Shown: positions 43,788 to 55,503 of the stretch, in pieces
Numbering within the stretch: position 1 is the stretch's first letter
Layout: each line of letters opens with the position of its first letter
NCBI GenBank assembly: GCA_017303905.1
Contig: JAFLBH010000003.1
Location: 186,001-250,000 of the forward strand
DNA from: Bacteroidota bacterium
Lineage (GTDB): Bacteria > Bacteroidota > Bacteroidia > B-17B0 > Aurantibacillaceae
Length of the DNA stretch: 64,000 nucleotides
Direction: 5' to 3'
Made by a program: the position numbers and the translations under genes
The notes under the pieces: generated by a model
What the model was told of the DNA's origin: nothing
Databases searched by the model: none
The model's input: only the letters and a program-made list of their open reading frames with translations

Positions 43788-43811
43788 AGCCCGATTTATT
43801 CGGGCTTTTTT
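43788..43811 (+). terminator. Rho-independent terminator of the bacilliredoxin gene
   Basis: AGCCCGA (43788-43794) pairs with TCGGGCT (43800-43806) around a 5-base loop and continues into six Ts (43806-43811). Confidence 0.85.
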
Positions 43812-43849
43812 ATGCGCTTAAATACAGCTTCAGTACAACTATATAAAAC

Positions 43850-43877
43850 AAAAAGCCCCGCAATTGCGGGGCTTTTT
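43850..43877 (-). terminator. Terminator of the rpoBC operon
   Basis: AAAAAGCCCCGC (43850-43861) and GCGGGGCTTTTT (43866-43877) form a perfect 12-bp stem with loop AATT, 16 bp past the rpoC stop on the minus strand. The A and T tracts make it work on both strands. Confidence 0.9.
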
Positions 43878-43893
43878 AGTATAGAGAGTAAGA

Positions 43894-46800
43894 CTATGCT
43901 TCTTCTTCGATTTCTTCTTTACTAGCCATTAAACGCTCGTATTCTTCCTTGCTTCCAACTACTAATTTCTCGTAGTGGCGTAAACCTGTACCTGCAGGAA
44001 TTAAGTGACCAACGATAACGTTTTCTTTTAATCCTAATAAAGTATCTACTTTTCCGTTTACAGCAGCTTCGTTCAACACTTTTGTTGTTTCCTGGAACGA
44101 TGCCGCAGAAATCCAACTGTTAGTTTGTAATGAAGCGCGCGTAATACCTTGTAAGATTGGATTAGCAGTTGCAGGAACAGCGTCGCGTGCTTCTACTAAT
44201 TTTTGATCTTTACGACGTAATACAGAGTTCTCGTCACGTAATTTACGTGCAGTGATAATCTGACCGCGTTTTAATTCAGCTGAATCACCCGGATCCATTA
44301 CAACTTTCTTACCATAAACATTGTCGTTTTCTTCCATGAAATCAACTTTGTTTACGATTTGTTGCTCTAAGAAAATAGTATCACCCGGATCAACAATCTC
44401 AACTTTACGCATCATTTGACGCACGATAGTTTCGAAATGTTTGTCGTTCAATTTCTGACCCTGTAAACGGTAAACCTCTTGGATTTCGTTTACTAAGTAT
44501 TCCTGAACAGCAGTAGGGCCTTTAATCGCTAAGATATCGCCAGGAGAAGTCGCTCCGTCTGATAATGGATCACCAGCGCGTACGAAATCATTTTCCTGAA
44601 CTAAGATATGCTTAGATAAAGACACTAAGTAACGACGTTGTTCGCCGGTTTTAGCTTCTACTACTACCTCACGGTTACCACGCTTAATTTTACCGAAAGT
44701 AACGATACCGTCAATCTCAGAAACTACAGCAGGGTTACTTGGGTTACGTGCCTCGAATAATTCAGTTACACGAGGTAAACCACCGGTGATATCACCTGTT
44801 TTACCGGTAACACGAGGAATCTTAACTAATATCTGACCTGGTTCGATTTTTGCTTTTTCGTTTACAACGATATGCGCTCCAACCGGAATGTTGTATGTTT
44901 TTAAAGACTCACCTTTTTTATCCACGATTCTAATTAATGGATTCATGGTTTTGTCTTTACTTTCAATGATTACTTTTTCTTTAAAACCTGTTTGCTCGTC
45001 AGATTCTTCACGGAAAGTTACATTTTCTTTGATGTGTTCGTATTCAACTGTACCACCAAATTCTGAAACGATAACAGCGTTATATGGATCCCAATCACAT
45101 AATAAATCACCCTTCTTCACTTTTGAACCCGGCTTGATATATAATGCAGAACCATAAGGAACGTTACCTGTTGTTAAAGTAATTCCTGTGTTTGCGTCAA
45201 CGATGCGTAACTCAGTTGAACGACCTATAACGGTGTTCACCTTAGCCCCATCAGTATTTACGCTTTCAACAGTTCTTAACTCATCAATTTCAACGATACC
45301 ATCGTGTTTAGCAATCAATGAAGATGATGCAGCGATGTTACTTGCTGTACCACCCACGTGGAAAGTACGTAATGTTAACTGTGTACCCGGCTCACCGATC
45401 GACTGTGCAGCGATTACACCAACAGCTTCACCTAACTGAACTAAGCGCCCGTTAGCTAAGTTGCGTCCATAACATTTTGCACACACACCTGATTTAGATT
45501 CGCAGGTTAATACCGAACGAATTTCAACCGACTCAATCGGAGATTTTTCGATAGCAGCACCAACGTCTTCAGTAATTAATTCTCCGCCTTGTACGATTAA
45601 TTCACCAGTAGTTGGATGATATACATCGTTTACGGCAACACGTCCTAAAATACGATCGTATAATGTTTCAACTACATCGTCGTTATTTTTTAATGCCGAC
45701 ATAGTTAATCCACGTAATGTACCACAATCTGCTTCGTTAATAATAACGTCTTGCGCCACGTCAACTAAACGACGAGTCAAGTAACCCGCATCCGCTGTTT
45801 TTAACGCCGTATCAGCAAGACCTTTACGAGCACCGTGGGTTGAAATAAAGTATTCCAAAATCGAAAGACCTTCACGGAAGTTCGATAATACCGGATTCTC
45901 GATAATTTCAGCACCGGTAGCACCTGCTTTTTGAGGCTTCGCCATCAAACCGCGCATACCACTTAACTGCTTAATTTGTTCCTTAGAACCACGAGCACCT
46001 GAATCTAACATCATGTACACCGCGTTAAATCCTTGCTTATCGCTGCTCAAAGTATCTAATACTTTCTTAGTTACTTTAGAGTTAGTGTGCGTCCAGATAT
46101 CAATGATTTGGTTGTAACGTTCGTTGTTTGTAATGAAACCCATGTTATAGTTATTCATTACCTCTTCAACTTGTTCGTGAGCTTCTTTAATAATTACAGC
46201 TTTTTCAGCCGGAGTTTGAATATCACCTAAGTTGAACGATAAACCACCACGGAATGCAGTACGGAAACCTAATTCTTTGATATCATCTAAGAATTTAGCT
46301 GTCTTCGCCATACCTGTTTTCTTCAATACCATACCGATGATATCACGTAACGATTTCTTCGTTAATAATTCATTGATATAACCTACTTCGTGTGGTACAA
46401 CCTGATTGAAAATTACACGTCCCACAGAAGTCTCAATTAATTTCTCAACTAATTTATCGCCTTCTAAAGCATTTGTAATTTTCACTTTTATTTGTGCGTG
46501 TAAATCAACTTGCTTCTCATTATAAGCAATGATAACTTCTTCTGCACTATAAAATATTTTTCCTTCACCTTTAACCTTATCATTCGGTAAATTTCTCTTC
46601 GACTTAGTTAAGTAATATAAACCTAACACCATGTCCTGAGAAGGAACCGCTACCGGCGCACCGTTAGATGGGTTTAAGATGTTATGAGAAGCCAACATTA
46701 AAATTTGAGTTTCCAAAATAGCTGCATGTCCTAATGGAACGTGCACTGCCATCTGGTCACCGTCGAAGTCAGCGTTAAACGCGGTACACACTAATGGGTG

Positions 46801-48189
46801 TAACTGAATCGCTTTTCCTTCGATTAATTTTGGTTGGAAGGCCTGGATACCTAACCTGTGGAGTGTCGGGGCACGGTTAAGCATTACGGGATGTCCTTTC
46901 AATACGTTTTCTAAGATATCCCAAACGATTGGCTCTTTACGATCAACAATTTTCTTTGCAGATTTAACTGTTTTCACGATTCCACGCTCAATCATTTTAC
47001 GGATAATAAATGGTTTGAATAATTCAGCTGCCATTTCTTTTGGTAAACCGCATTCGTGTAATTTTAACTCAGGACCTACAACAATTACCGAACGAGCCGA
47101 GTAGTCAACACGCTTACCTAATAAGTTTTGACGGAAACGTCCTTGCTTACCTTTTAATGAATCAGATAATGATTTTAAAGCACGGTTAGATTCAGTTTTA
47201 ACCGCATTTGATTTACGAGAGTTATCAAATAACGAGTCAACTGATTCTTGTAACATACGTTTTTCGTTACGTAAGATTACATCCGGAGCTTTAATTTCAA
47301 TTAAACGCTTTAAACGGTTGTTACGAATGATTACACGACGGTATAAGTCATTTAAATCAGATGTAGCGAAACGTCCGCCATCCAATGGAACTAAAGGACG
47401 TAACTCAGGTGGAATAACCGGAACAATTTTCACAATCATCCACTCTGGCTTGTTTACTACGTGAGTATTAGCCTGACGGAATGCTTCAATAACTTGCAAA
47501 CGTTTCAAAGCTTCGTTTTTACGTTGCTGAGAAGTTTCAGTTGAAGCTTTGTGACGTAATTCATACGATAAACTATCTAAATCCAAACGGGATAATAAGT
47601 CCTGAATTGCTTCAGCACCCATTTTCGCCACAAATTTATTCGGATCTGTTTCGTCTAATAAATGATTGTCTTTTGGTAAACCATCTACAATGTTTAAGTA
47701 TTCTTCTTCAGTTAAGAAGTCTAAATAACTTACACCATTAGCAGCGGCAACACCGGCATTGATTACAACATAACGCTCGTAATAAATGATAGTATCTAAC
47801 TTTTTAGTTGGTAAACCTAAGATGTAACCGATTTTGTTTGGTAACGAACGGAAGTACCAGATATGAGCAACAGGTACCACTAAGCTAATGTGGCCCATAC
47901 GCTCACGACGTACTTTTTTCTCAGTTACTTCAACACCGCAACGGTCGCAAATGATACCCTTGTAACGGATACGCTTGTATTTTCCACAATGACATTCGTA
48001 ATCCTTTACAGGACCGAAAATACGCTCGCAGAATAAACCATCACGCTCCGGCTTATAGGTACGGTAGTTAATTGTCTCCGGTTTTAATACTTCACCACTT
48101 GAACGCTGAAGAATTGACTCAGGCGAAGCAAGGCTGATAGTAATCTTAGAGAAATTTGATTTTAATTTATTATCTTTTCTTAAAGCCAT
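43894..48189 (-). CDS. rpoC: RNA polymerase subunit beta'
   Basis: RpoC forms the catalytic cleft of RNA polymerase with RpoB. The 1,431-residue protein has the N-terminal zinc site ([21 protein letters not shown]), the absolutely conserved Mg-binding [12 protein letters not shown] (residues 472-483), the bridge-helix/trigger-loop region and a second zinc set ([19 protein letters not shown]). Its C-terminus is acidic (EEIEEEA), typical for the phylum. The gene is complete and lies 31 bp after rpoB. It is the last gene of the block and ends at a strong terminator. Confidence 0.99.
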   Translation of the reverse strand: MALRKDNKLKSNFSKITISLASPESILQRSSGEVLKPETINYRTYKPERDGLFCERIFGPVKDYECHCGKYKRIRYKGIICDRCGVEVTEKKVRRERMGHISLVVPVAHIWYFRSLPNKIGYILGLPTKKLDTIIYYERYVVINAGVAAANGVSYLDFLTEEEYLNIVDGLPKDNHLLDETDPNKFVAKMGAEAIQDLLSRLDLDSLSYELRHKASTETSQQRKNEALKRLQVIEAFRQANTHVVNKPEWMIVKIVPVIPPELRPLVPLDGGRFATSDLNDLYRRVIIRNNRLKRLIEIKAPDVILRNEKRMLQESVDSLFDNSRKSNAVKTESNRALKSLSDSLKGKQGRFRQNLLGKRVDYSARSVIVVGPELKLHECGLPKEMAAELFKPFIIRKMIERGIVKTVKSAKKIVDRKEPIVWDILENVLKGHPVMLNRAPTLHRLGIQAFQPKLIEGKAIQLHPLVCTAFNADFDGDQMAVHVPLGHAAILETQILMLASHNILNPSNGAPVAVPSQDMVLGLYYLTKSKRNLPNDKVKGEGKIFYSAEEVIIAYNEKQVDLHAQIKVKITNALEGDKLVEKLIETSVGRVIFNQVVPHEVGYINELLTKKSLRDIIGMVLKKTGMAKTAKFLDDIKELGFRTAFRGGLSFNLGDIQTPAEKAVIIKEAHEQVEEVMNNYNMGFITNNERYNQIIDIWTHTNSKVTKKVLDTLSSDKQGFNAVYMMLDSGARGSKEQIKQLSGMRGLMAKPQKAGATGAEIIENPVLSNFREGLSILEYFISTHGARKGLADTALKTADAGYLTRRLVDVAQDVIINEADCGTLRGLTMSALKNNDDVVETLYDRILGRVAVNDVYHPTTGELIVQGGELITEDVGAAIEKSPIESVEIRSVLTCESKSGVCAKCYGRNLANGRLVQLGEAVGVIAAQSIGEPGTQLTLRTFHVGGTASNIAASSSLIAKHDGIVEIDELRTVESVNTDGAKVNTVIGRSTELRIVDANTGITLTTGNVPYGSALYIKPGSKVKKGDLLCDWDPYNAVIVSEFGGTVEYEHIKENVTFREESDEQTGFKEKVIIESKDKTMNPLIRIVDKKGESLKTYNIPVGAHIVVNEKAKIEPGQILVKIPRVTGKTGDITGGLPRVTELFEARNPSNPAVVSEIDGIVTFGKIKRGNREVVVEAKTGEQRRYLVSLSKHILVQENDFVRAGDPLSDGATSPGDILAIKGPTAVQEYLVNEIQEVYRLQGQKLNDKHFETIVRQMMRKVEIVDPGDTIFLEQQIVNKVDFMEENDNVYGKKVVMDPGDSAELKRGQIITARKLRDENSVLRRKDQKLVEARDAVPATANPILQGITRASLQTNSWISAASFQETTKVLNEAAVNGKVDTLLGLKENVIVGHLIPAGTGLRHYEKLVVGSKEEYERLMASKEEIEEEA

Positions 48190-48220
48190 TATAATTGCTG
48201 TTAGATTTTTACTTAGTTAA

Positions 48221-51200
48221 TTAATCCATTGTTACATCTAAGGCTAAACCTCTCAATTCATGTAATAATACATTGAATGATTCAGGGATACCCGGTGTTG
48301 GAATGTTCTCACCTTTTACAATAGCTTCATAAGCTTTTGCACGGCCCATTACGTCATCAGACTTAACAGTTAACAATTCCTGTAACACATTAGCTGCACC
48401 GTATGCTTCAAGTGCCCAAACCTCCATCTCACCAAAACGCTGACCACCAAATTGTGCTTTACCGCCTAAAGGTTGTTGCGTAATTAATGAGTAAGGTCCG
48501 ATTGAACGAGCGTGCATCTTATCATCAACCATGTGGCCTAATTTCAACATGTAGATAATACCTACAGTAGCCGGTTGGTCAAAGCGCTCACCTGTTCCAC
48601 CATCAATTAAGAAAGTACGGCCGAATTGAGGAAGACCAGCTTTAGAAGTGTATTCATCGATTTGCTCCATTGAAGCACCGTCGAAAATAGGAGTTGCAAA
48701 TTTCAATCCTAATTTCTGACCGGCCCACGCCAATACAGTTTCATAAATCTGACCTAAGTTCATACGAGAAGGTACACCAAGAGGATTTAAAACGATATCC
48801 ACCGGAGTTCCATCTTCTAAGAATGGCATATCTTCTTCTTTTACGATACGCGCAACGATACCTTTGTTACCGTGGCGTCCTGCCATCTTATCACCTACTT
48901 TTAACTTACGTTTTTGTGCAATGTAAACTTTCGCTAACTGAACGATACCTGCTGGTAATTCGTCACCAACTGTTACTTGGAACTTCTCACGCTTGTATTG
49001 ACCAAGTAAATCGTTATACTTAATCATGAAGTTGTGTAACAAGCGTTCGATTTGTTCGTTCTTGTCTTTATCAGTTGTCCAGTTGCTTGGATTAACTTCA
49101 GAGTAATCTACTCTTTCTAATAATTTTTGAGTGAATTTTGTTCCGCGAGGAATAATCTCTTCGCCTAAGATATTAGTAACACCTTGTGAAGTGCGACCAT
49201 TTACTAAAACAAATAACTTATCAATTAATTGAAGTTTTAAATTATGGACATTCTTTTCATGTTCAGAATCTAATTTATCAATTAAAGGTTTTTCTTCTGC
49301 CTTAGCCTTTTTATCCTTAATAGCGCGAGAGAATAAACGCTTATCGATTACTACACCCTTTAATGATGGAGGAACGCGTAAAGAAGCATCCTTCACATCA
49401 CCTGCTTTGTCACCAAAGATAGCGCGTAATAATTTTTCTTCCGGAGAAGGATCTGTTTCACCTTTTGGAGTGATTTTACCGATTAAGATATCACCTTCTT
49501 TTACATCAGCACCAACACGAATAATACCTTTGTCGTCAAGATCCTTTGTTGCATCTTCACTTACGTTAGGAATATCCGGAGTTAACTCTTCTAATCCGCG
49601 CTTTGTATCACGAACTTCTAAAGTATACTCATCGATGTGAATTGAAGTGAAGATATCATCACGAACAATTTTCTCAGAAATTACGATAGCATCCTCAAAG
49701 TTGTAACCTTTCCAAGGCATGAACGCTACTTTTAAGTTGCGGCCTAATGCCAACTCACCGTTTTCGGTAGCATATCCATCACATAATACTTGTCCTTTAG
49801 AAACCTTATCACCTTTCTTAACGATTGGCTTTAAGTTCATACAAGTACTCTGATTGGTTTTTTGGAATTTCGTTAACTTATAAGTTCTTACATCACCATC
49901 GAAGCTTACTAATTTTTCTTCTTCAGAGCGATTGTAACGAATCACAATTTCATTTGCATCAACATACTCAACAATTCCTTCACCTTCTGCATTGATTAAT
50001 ACACGTGAATCTTGCGCTACACGCGCTTCGATACCGGTACCAACAATTGGAGCTTGCGGACGCATTAAAGGAACCGCCTGACGTTGCATGTTTGATCCCA
50101 TTAACGCACGGTTAGCATCATCATGCTCTAGGAATGGAATTAACGAAGCAGCGATTGAAGCAATTTGGTTTGGAGCGATGTCCATTAAGTGAATTTTCTC
50201 AGGCTCTAATACCGGGAAATCACCTTCATAACGCGCAACCACTTTCTTGCCAATCAAGTTTCCTTTTTCGTCAATTTCAGCGCTGGTTTGAGCAATGTTC
50301 TTTTGATCTTCTTCTTCCGCTGTTAAATAAACAATTGGTTTATTTACTTCAATCTTACCTTCTTTAACCGGACGGTAAGGCGTTTCAATAAATCCTAACT
50401 TGTTAATTTTAGCGTATACACATAATGAGGAAATCAAACCAATGTTTGGTCCTTCCGGTGTTTCAATTGTACATAAACGACCGTAGTGCGTGTAGTGAAC
50501 GTCACGTACCTCGAAACCTGCGCGCTCACGAGATAAACCTCCTGGCCCGAGTGCCGATAAACGACGTTTGTGAGTAATCTCTGATAATGGATTGGTTTGA
50601 TCCATAAACTGAGATAACTGGTTAGTACCAAAGAATGAGTTAATAACTGATGATAATGTTTTAGCATTAATCAAATCAGTTGGAGTAAACACCTCGTTAT
50701 CGCGAACGTTCATACGCTCACGAATTGTACGCGCCATACGAGCTAAACCTACACCAAATTGAGAGTAAAGCTGCTCACCTACGGTACGTACACGACGGTT
50801 ACTTAAGTGATCGATATCATCCACATCTGTTTTAGAGTTGATTAATTCGATCAAATATTTAATGATTAGGATCATATCTTCCTTCGTAAGAACACGGATG
50901 TTCATTGGGATATCGATTCCTAATTTTTTGTTAATACGGTAACGACCTACTTCTCCTAAATCGTAACGTTTATCAGAGAAGAATAACTTGTCGATAACAC
51001 CACGAGCGGTTTCTTCATCCGGTGGTTCTGCGTTACGTAATAAACGGTAGATGTATTCAATCGCTTCTTTTTCAGAGTTGGTTGAATCTTTTTGTAAAGT
51101 ATTGTAGATAATTGCGAAGTCAGCAGTATTAATATCTTCCTTGTGTAAGATGATAGATTTTACTCCTGCGTCAGCGATTAAGTCGATGTGTGCATCTTCT

Positions 51201-52033
51201 AAAATAGTTTCACGGTCTAAGATAACCTCATTACGTTCGATAGACACCACTTCTCCGGTATCCTCATCTACGAAATCTTCTAACCAGGTTTTTAAAACAC
51301 GTGCCGCTAAACGACGACCTACTTCACGTTTTAAACCGGCTTTACTAACTTTTACTTCGTCAGCTAAACCAAATATTTCTAAAATTTGTTTATCGCTTTC
51401 AAAACCGATGGCGCGTAATAAAGTTGTTACCGGTAACTTTTTCTTACGATCGATGTAAGCATACATTACGTTATTGATATCGGTAGCAAATTCTATCCAC
51501 GAACCTTTGAAAGGGATAACACGTGCACTATATAATTTTGTTCCATTTGCGTGACGGCTTTGTCCGAAGAACACGCCCGGCGAACGGTGTAACTGAGATA
51601 CAATTACCCTTTCAGCACCATTGATTACGAAAGAACCTTTCGGTGTCATGTAAGGAATTGTTCCCAAGTATACGTCTTGCATAATGGGTTCGAAATCTTC
51701 ATGTTCAGGATCGGTACAGTACAAATATAATTTTGCCTTTAAAGGCACACTGTACGTTAATCCACGCTCGATACACTCATCAATTGAGTAGCGAGGCGGA
51801 TCGATATAATAATCTTTAAACTCTAAAACGAAGTTGTTACGTGCATCCGAAATAGGAAAATTTTCGGCAAACACTTTAAACAAGCCTTCTTTTTTACGGT
51901 TCTCAGGTGTTGTTTCTAACTGGAAAAAATCCTGGAAAGATTTAACCTGAATGTCCAAAAAGTCGGGATACTCAATTGGAAACTTATTGGATGAGAAATT
52001 AATTCTCGTTTTATTTTTTACTGTTGCAGCCAA
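48221..52033 (-). CDS. rpoB: RNA polymerase subunit beta
   Basis: RpoB is the second large subunit of RNA polymerase and carries the rifampicin pocket. The 1,270-residue protein shows [20 protein letters not shown], the rifampicin region, with the susceptible-type Ser, His and Ser at the usual resistance positions, so no obvious resistance change. Other landmarks are [28 protein letters not shown] and the C-terminal [11 protein letters not shown]. It is 31 bp upstream of rpoC and 109 bp downstream of rplL, with a hairpin in that gap. Confidence 0.99.
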   Translation of the reverse strand: MAATVKNKTRINFSSNKFPIEYPDFLDIQVKSFQDFFQLETTPENRKKEGLFKVFAENFPISDARNNFVLEFKDYYIDPPRYSIDECIERGLTYSVPLKAKLYLYCTDPEHEDFEPIMQDVYLGTIPYMTPKGSFVINGAERVIVSQLHRSPGVFFGQSRHANGTKLYSARVIPFKGSWIEFATDINNVMYAYIDRKKKLPVTTLLRAIGFESDKQILEIFGLADEVKVSKAGLKREVGRRLAARVLKTWLEDFVDEDTGEVVSIERNEVILDRETILEDAHIDLIADAGVKSIILHKEDINTADFAIIYNTLQKDSTNSEKEAIEYIYRLLRNAEPPDEETARGVIDKLFFSDKRYDLGEVGRYRINKKLGIDIPMNIRVLTKEDMILIIKYLIELINSKTDVDDIDHLSNRRVRTVGEQLYSQFGVGLARMARTIRERMNVRDNEVFTPTDLINAKTLSSVINSFFGTNQLSQFMDQTNPLSEITHKRRLSALGPGGLSRERAGFEVRDVHYTHYGRLCTIETPEGPNIGLISSLCVYAKINKLGFIETPYRPVKEGKIEVNKPIVYLTAEEEDQKNIAQTSAEIDEKGNLIGKKVVARYEGDFPVLEPEKIHLMDIAPNQIASIAASLIPFLEHDDANRALMGSNMQRQAVPLMRPQAPIVGTGIEARVAQDSRVLINAEGEGIVEYVDANEIVIRYNRSEEEKLVSFDGDVRTYKLTKFQKTNQSTCMNLKPIVKKGDKVSKGQVLCDGYATENGELALGRNLKVAFMPWKGYNFEDAIVISEKIVRDDIFTSIHIDEYTLEVRDTKRGLEELTPDIPNVSEDATKDLDDKGIIRVGADVKEGDILIGKITPKGETDPSPEEKLLRAIFGDKAGDVKDASLRVPPSLKGVVIDKRLFSRAIKDKKAKAEEKPLIDKLDSEHEKNVHNLKLQLIDKLFVLVNGRTSQGVTNILGEEIIPRGTKFTQKLLERVDYSEVNPSNWTTDKDKNEQIERLLHNFMIKYNDLLGQYKREKFQVTVGDELPAGIVQLAKVYIAQKRKLKVGDKMAGRHGNKGIVARIVKEEDMPFLEDGTPVDIVLNPLGVPSRMNLGQIYETVLAWAGQKLGLKFATPIFDGASMEQIDEYTSKAGLPQFGRTFLIDGGTGERFDQPATVGIIYMLKLGHMVDDKMHARSIGPYSLITQQPLGGKAQFGGQRFGEMEVWALEAYGAANVLQELLTVKSDDVMGRAKAYEAIVKGENIPTPGIPESFNVLLHELRGLALDVTMD

Positions 52034-52098
52034 GTTATTTAAAGTTAAGTTAGTTAAAGATTAAAGAACCAAAGTACGGGTTGAAATAAATACAAACA

Positions 52099-52127
52099 GG
52101 AAAGGGCCATAAATTATGGCCTTTTCC
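52099..52127 (-). promoter_or_regulatory. rplL-rpoB intergenic hairpin (attenuator candidate)
   Basis: GGAAAGGGCCAT (52099-52110) pairs with ATGGCCTTTTCC (52116-52127) apart from one mismatch, around a 5-base loop, midway between rplL and rpoB. The minus-strand tail (CTGTTTGTATTTATTTC) is moderately T-rich, so partial termination is plausible, as in the attenuator known at the same site in E. coli. Confidence 0.6.
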
Positions 52128-52142
52128 TTGTTATGTAATTAA

Positions 52143-52517
52143 TTACTTAATTTCAACTTTAGCACCAGCTTCTTCTAAAGCTTTCTTAATAGATTCAGCT
52201 TCTTCCTTCGCAATACCTTCTTTTACTGCTTTAGGAGCACCGTCTACTAAGTCTTTAGCTTCTTTCAAGCCAAGTCCTGTTAAATCTTTAACAACTTTTA
52301 CTACGCCTAATTTACCAGCGCCAGCATCAGTTAAAATTACGTCGAATGCAGTTTTTGCAGCAGCAGCATCGCCACCTGCAGCACCACCACCTGCAACTAC
52401 TACAGCTGCAGCAGCCGGTTCGATACCGTAATCGTCTTTTAATATTTTTGCTAATTCTTGTACATCTTTCACTGTTAAGTTAACAAGTGTTTCAGCTATT
52501 GATTTTACGTCTGCCAT
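52143..52517 (-). CDS. rplL: 50S ribosomal protein L7/L12
   Basis: L7/L12 forms the ribosomal stalk that recruits translation GTPases. The 124-residue protein has the N-terminal dimerisation domain ([20 protein letters not shown]), a Gly/Ala-rich hinge ([16 protein letters not shown]), and the C-terminal domain with the conserved factor-binding helix [20 protein letters not shown]. Length and composition are normal. It lies between rplJ and rpoB on the minus strand, followed by the attenuator-like hairpin. Confidence 0.98.
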   Translation of the reverse strand: MADVKSIAETLVNLTVKDVQELAKILKDDYGIEPAAAAVVVAGGGAAGGDAAAAKTAFDVILTDAGAGKLGVVKVVKDLTGLGLKEAKDLVDGAPKAVKEGIAKEEAESIKKALEEAGAKVEIK

Positions 52518-52591
52518 TTTATTATGGTTTTAAATTTTTAATAATTGATTGTTTTGTTTTTGTTCTTTTTGATAATTGTTTTTGTTAACGA

Positions 52592-53095
52592 TTACGCCGC
52601 AGTTGCTTCGTCGCCACCTTTTTTGTTTTCCAAGCCACCTAATACACGTTTGATTGGTGATTGTAATAACATAACGATGTCGCCGATTAATTCGTTCTTC
52701 GACTTCAATGAAGCCAAAGCATCTAATTGTGCATCTCCGATATAAACTGTTTCTTCAACGTAAGCTGCTTTTAAAGCCGGTTTAGAATCCTTTTTACGGA
52801 ATTCTTTAATCGCCTTTGCAGGAGCGTTTGAAGTTTCGGTAAACATTAAAGCTGTTTCTCCTTTTAATGCAGGAATTAAATCAGCTAATTTGCTGTCGTT
52901 AGCACGCTCAATTGCTTTTTTAAGCAATGTGTTTTTAACTACAGTGATGCTTACTTTCTTTTCAAAACAAACCTTACGGAAAGCATTTACTTTTTCAACT
53001 GTCAACGATGAACAATCTGCTAAATAGATTTTATTGTTAGCGTTTAATTTTTCCACTAACTCATCTATCATTTTCGATTTTTGCTCTTTATTCAT
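52592..53095 (-). CDS. rplJ: 50S ribosomal protein L10
   Basis: L10 holds the L7/L12 dimers on the ribosome and, in E. coli, represses its own operon by binding the leader mRNA. The 167-residue sequence shows the usual N-terminal fold (NNKIYLADCSSLTVEKVNAF, VVKNTLLKKAIE), the GETALMFTE strand and a C-terminal helix for L7/L12 (SPIKRVLGGLENKKGG). An in-frame ATG at residue 9 (MIDELVEKL) is an alternative start. It begins 11 bp after rplA, leaving no room for a long L10 leader, so E. coli-style control at this point is unlikely. Confidence 0.97.
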   Translation of the reverse strand: MNKEQKSKMIDELVEKLNANNKIYLADCSSLTVEKVNAFRKVCFEKKVSITVVKNTLLKKAIERANDSKLADLIPALKGETALMFTETSNAPAKAIKEFRKKDSKPALKAAYVEETVYIGDAQLDALASLKSKNELIGDIVMLLQSPIKRVLGGLENKKGGDEATAA

Positions 53096-53106
53096 GCGAT
53101 TTTTTA

Positions 53107-53799
53107 TTAGTTGAATAATTTAGTATCAATGATAATGCCCGGGCTCATAGTGCTGCTCATAGTTACCGACTTCATGTAGGTACCTTTTGCGCTTGATGGC
53201 TTTAATTTGATGATAGCTTGAATAACTTCATTAGCGTTCTCTTCGATTTTTTGTGCATCGAAAGATACTTTACCTACGCTAGTATGAATAATACCTGCTT
53301 TATCAACTTTAAAGTCAATTTTTCCGCCTTTTGAATCCTGAACGGCCTTACCAACTTCCATGGTTACGGTACCGGTTTTTGGGTTTGGCATTAAACCACG
53401 AGGGCCTAACACACGACCTAAAGCACCTACTTTACCCATTACTGAAGGCATAGTAATAATTACATCTACATCGGTCCAACCGCCTTTGATTTTCTCGATG
53501 TATTCGTCTAATCCAACGTAATCAGCTCCTGCTGCTTTAGCTTCCGCTTCCTTATCAGGAGTTACGATTGCTAAGATGCGAACAGTTTTTCCAGTACCAT
53601 GAGGTAATGAAACGATACCGCGTACCATTTGATTAGCTTTCTTAGGATCAACTCCTAAACGGATCGCAAGATCCACAGAAGAATCAAACTTAGTGGTAGT
53701 AATTTCTTTTACCACTTTAGCCGCTTCTGTTAGTGAATAGGTCTTGTTTTGGTCGAATTTCGCCAAAGCAGCCTTTCTTTTTTTAGTTAACGTTGCCAT
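53107..53799 (-). CDS. rplA: 50S ribosomal protein L1
   Basis: L1 binds 23S rRNA in the mobile stalk near the E site and in some bacteria regulates its own operon. The 230-residue protein contains the signature region [10 protein letters not shown] with [15 protein letters not shown], plus [19 protein letters not shown] and the C-terminal [17 protein letters not shown]. Full length and no anomalies. It sits 33 bp downstream of rplK, in the order rplK-rplA-rplJ-rplL-rpoB-rpoC. Confidence 0.98.
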   Translation of the reverse strand: MATLTKKRKAALAKFDQNKTYSLTEAAKVVKEITTTKFDSSVDLAIRLGVDPKKANQMVRGIVSLPHGTGKTVRILAIVTPDKEAEAKAAGADYVGLDEYIEKIKGGWTDVDVIITMPSVMGKVGALGRVLGPRGLMPNPKTGTVTMEVGKAVQDSKGGKIDFKVDKAGIIHTSVGKVSFDAQKIEENANEVIQAIIKLKPSSAKGTYMKSVTMSSTMSPGIIIDTKLFN

Positions 53800-53832
53800 T
53801 TTTAAGCTAGTTTTTGATTAATAATAATTTAA

Positions 53833-54270
53833 TTAAAAAGGTTTGTTACCTGTAACAGTAACGCCCATGCTGCGTGCAGTACCTGCAACCATGCTCATTG
53901 CACTCTCCACTGTAAAACAGTTCATGTCTACAATTTTGTCTTCTGCAATTTTGCGAATTTGATCCCATGAAATAGAACCAACTTTCTTACGGTTACTTTG
54001 GCCTGAACCACCTTTAATTTTGGTGACCTCCATAATTTGTGCAGCTACCGGTGGACGTTTGATAATGAAATCAAAAGTCTTGTCGGAATAAACATTGATG
54101 ATAACAGGTAATACTTTACCTTGTTGTTCCTGAGTTCTGGCATTAAATTGCTTACAGAACTCCATAATGTTTACACCCTTGGCACCTAAAGCAGGACCAA
54201 TTGGAGGCGATGGGTTAGCAGCTCCACCTTTAATTTGCAACTTTACAATTGCTGATAACTCTTTTGCCAT
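53833..54270 (-). CDS. rplK: 50S ribosomal protein L11
   Basis: L11 binds the GTPase-associated 23S rRNA and is needed for RelA signalling. The 145-residue protein has the N-terminal [20 protein letters not shown] with the proline hinge, the [12 protein letters not shown] helix, and the rRNA-binding C-terminus with [15 protein letters not shown] and GTARSMGV. Normal length. A 165-bp AT-rich gap separates it from nusG; its minus-strand sequence has only a small 4-bp TCCG-GAAA-CGGA hairpin, and I could not identify a clear promoter in it. Confidence 0.98.
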   Translation of the reverse strand: MAKELSAIVKLQIKGGAANPSPPIGPALGAKGVNIMEFCKQFNARTQEQQGKVLPVIINVYSDKTFDFIIKRPPVAAQIMEVTKIKGGSGQSNRKKVGSISWDQIRKIAEDKIVDMNCFTVESAMSMVAGTARSMGVTVTGNKPF

Positions 54271-54435
54271 TTTTATTTGTTTTTATTTGTTTAGTTGATA
54301 AAGCTAATGTCTCACCTATAACTTTATCGCTTTTATTGTTGGTCTTTCGTTTTGGATTCCGTTTCCGGAGATTTACTTTGAGTTGGAAGCAGCAAAGCGT
54401 CTCATGTTCCAAAATCTACTTAACCTTCAATGTTT

Positions 54436-55008
54436 TTATTCTCTTTCAACTTCTCCGTAACTTAACTCAACAGGAGTTTTACGGCCGAAGATTTTAACTG
54501 TAACTTTAATTTTCTTCTTCTCTTCGTTAACCTCTTCAATGATTCCGTTAAATCCATTGAACGGACCATTAATTACTTTCACAGATTCACCTACAACGTA
54601 ATTTGTTGTTACGGTTCCTTCTGCCTCAGTTAACTCATCCACCTTACCTAATATGCGATTCACTTCTGATAAACGCATTGGCACCGGTTCTCCGCCTTTA
54701 GTTTCTCCTAAGAAACCAATCACACCGGTAATGTTTTTAATGATATGAGGAATTTCACCTACCAAAGAAGCTTCGATTAATACGTAACCCGGATAGAAAG
54801 AACGTTCTTTCGCGATTTTTTTTCCGTTACGAATCTGAATAATTTTCTCAGTGGGAATTAACACTTGCGAAACGTAATCGTTTAGCTTTAAACGGTTAAT
54901 TTCAACCTCAATGTATTGCTTCACTTTTTTCTCCTGACCACTAATAGCACGTACCACGTACCATTTTTTAGTTGAAGTTGAAGTGTCTTGTTTTACTTGC
55001 GTTGCCAT
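54436..55008 (-). CDS. nusG: Transcription elongation/termination factor NusG
   Basis: NusG binds the RNA polymerase clamp, promotes processivity and links transcription to translation or Rho. The 190-residue protein has the NGN domain (KKWYVVRAISGQEKKVKQYI, ..SFYPGYVLIE..) and a C-terminal KOW domain (GESVKVINGPFNGFNGIIEE). The N-terminal extension (MATQVKQDTSTST) is short and polar. It lies 24 bp after secE and ahead of rplK. Confidence 0.96.
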   Translation of the reverse strand: MATQVKQDTSTSTKKWYVVRAISGQEKKVKQYIEVEINRLKLNDYVSQVLIPTEKIIQIRNGKKIAKERSFYPGYVLIEASLVGEIPHIIKNITGVIGFLGETKGGEPVPMRLSEVNRILGKVDELTEAEGTVTTNYVVGESVKVINGPFNGFNGIIEEVNEEKKKIKVTVKIFGRKTPVELSYGEVERE

Positions 55009-55032
55009 TTCTACAATCTTGTCTAATTAAAA

Positions 55033-55233
55033 TTATAAGCCATTAATCATTTGGTAAGCTAATTCCATTAACTTTCCAAAAGCTGTATCCATAGCAAATA
55101 CAACTAAAGCAATAATAATTGAAGCAACCATTACCACCATTGCACTGCCTTGTAGTTCTTGCCATGTTGGCCAACTCACTTTCGTTACCAATTCGTTGGT
55201 AGTTTCTTCAAAATATGTTTTTATTTTACTCAT
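55033..55233 (-). CDS. secE: Preprotein translocase subunit SecE
   Basis: SecE clamps SecY in the Sec translocon. The 66-residue protein has the conserved amphipathic segment (YFEETTNELVTKVSWPTWQE) with the VSWPTWxE signature and a single membrane helix (SAMVVMVASIIIALVVFAMD). Such one-helix SecE proteins are normal outside the gammaproteobacteria. It is upstream of nusG and downstream of tRNA-Trp; a heptad-repeat hairpin lies in its 5' region, 14 nt before the start codon. Confidence 0.96.
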   Translation of the reverse strand: MSKIKTYFEETTNELVTKVSWPTWQELQGSAMVVMVASIIIALVVFAMDTAFGKLMELAYQMINGL

Positions 55234-55247
55234 ATCATTTCTTTTTT

Positions 55248-55300
55248 AGTTCGCAGTTTCTAGTTCGCAGTAAAACTCCGAACTAAGAACCACTTACTGT
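55248..55300. repeat. Heptad-repeat hairpin, copy 3 (5' of secE)
   Basis: Units AGTTCGC, AGTTTCT, AGTTCGC, AGTAAAA (55248-55275) are followed by GAACTAA and GAACCAC (55280-55293). TAGTTCG (55261-55267) and CGAACTA (55279-55285) pair perfectly and the stem extends past one mismatch. It sits between tRNA-Trp and secE, 14 nt before the secE ATG on the minus strand. Confidence 0.65.
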
Positions 55301-55304
55301 TTTG

Positions 55305-55375
55305 CACGGGCAGAGAGATTCGAACTCCCATCAACGGTTTTGGAGACCGCTATTCTACCATTGAACTATGCCCGT
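55305..55375 (-). tRNA. trpT: tRNA-Trp (anticodon CCA)
   Basis: The minus strand has acceptor ACGGGCA (55375-55369) pairing with TGCCCGT, the D arm around AGTTCAATGGTAGAAT, anticodon loop CTCCAAA with CCA, and T arm GGGAGTTCGAATCTC. It is 71 nt with no encoded full CCA. It stands between tuf and secE, its usual place in many bacteria. Confidence 0.95.
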
Positions 55376-55448
55376 AATTTGGTTCAATGCTTATTTTTCG
55401 ACCAAAATTGCCGGTTTTTCTACCAAAAAATACCAGCTTTTATAAACA

Positions 55449-55483
55449 GCAAAATGGCATCCCGCGAACGGGAGCCATTTTGC
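55449..55483 (-). terminator. Strong hairpin after tuf
   Basis: GCAAAATGGC (55449-55458) pairs with GCCATTTTGC (55474-55483), and CCCG (55461-55464) with CGGG (55469-55472) around CGAA, giving about 14 bp. It lies 20 bp past the tuf stop. The downstream T-tract is weak (TGTTTATAAAAG), so it may be an attenuator or processing site rather than a full stop. Confidence 0.65.
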
Positions 55484-55503
55484 CTATATATAAACTATGG
55501 CAA

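Noticed and set aside
54271..54435. Possible leader regulation or small RNA between nusG and rplK
   Set aside because: Only a 4-bp TCCG-GAAA-CGGA hairpin is visible, with no promoter or conserved motif I can support.
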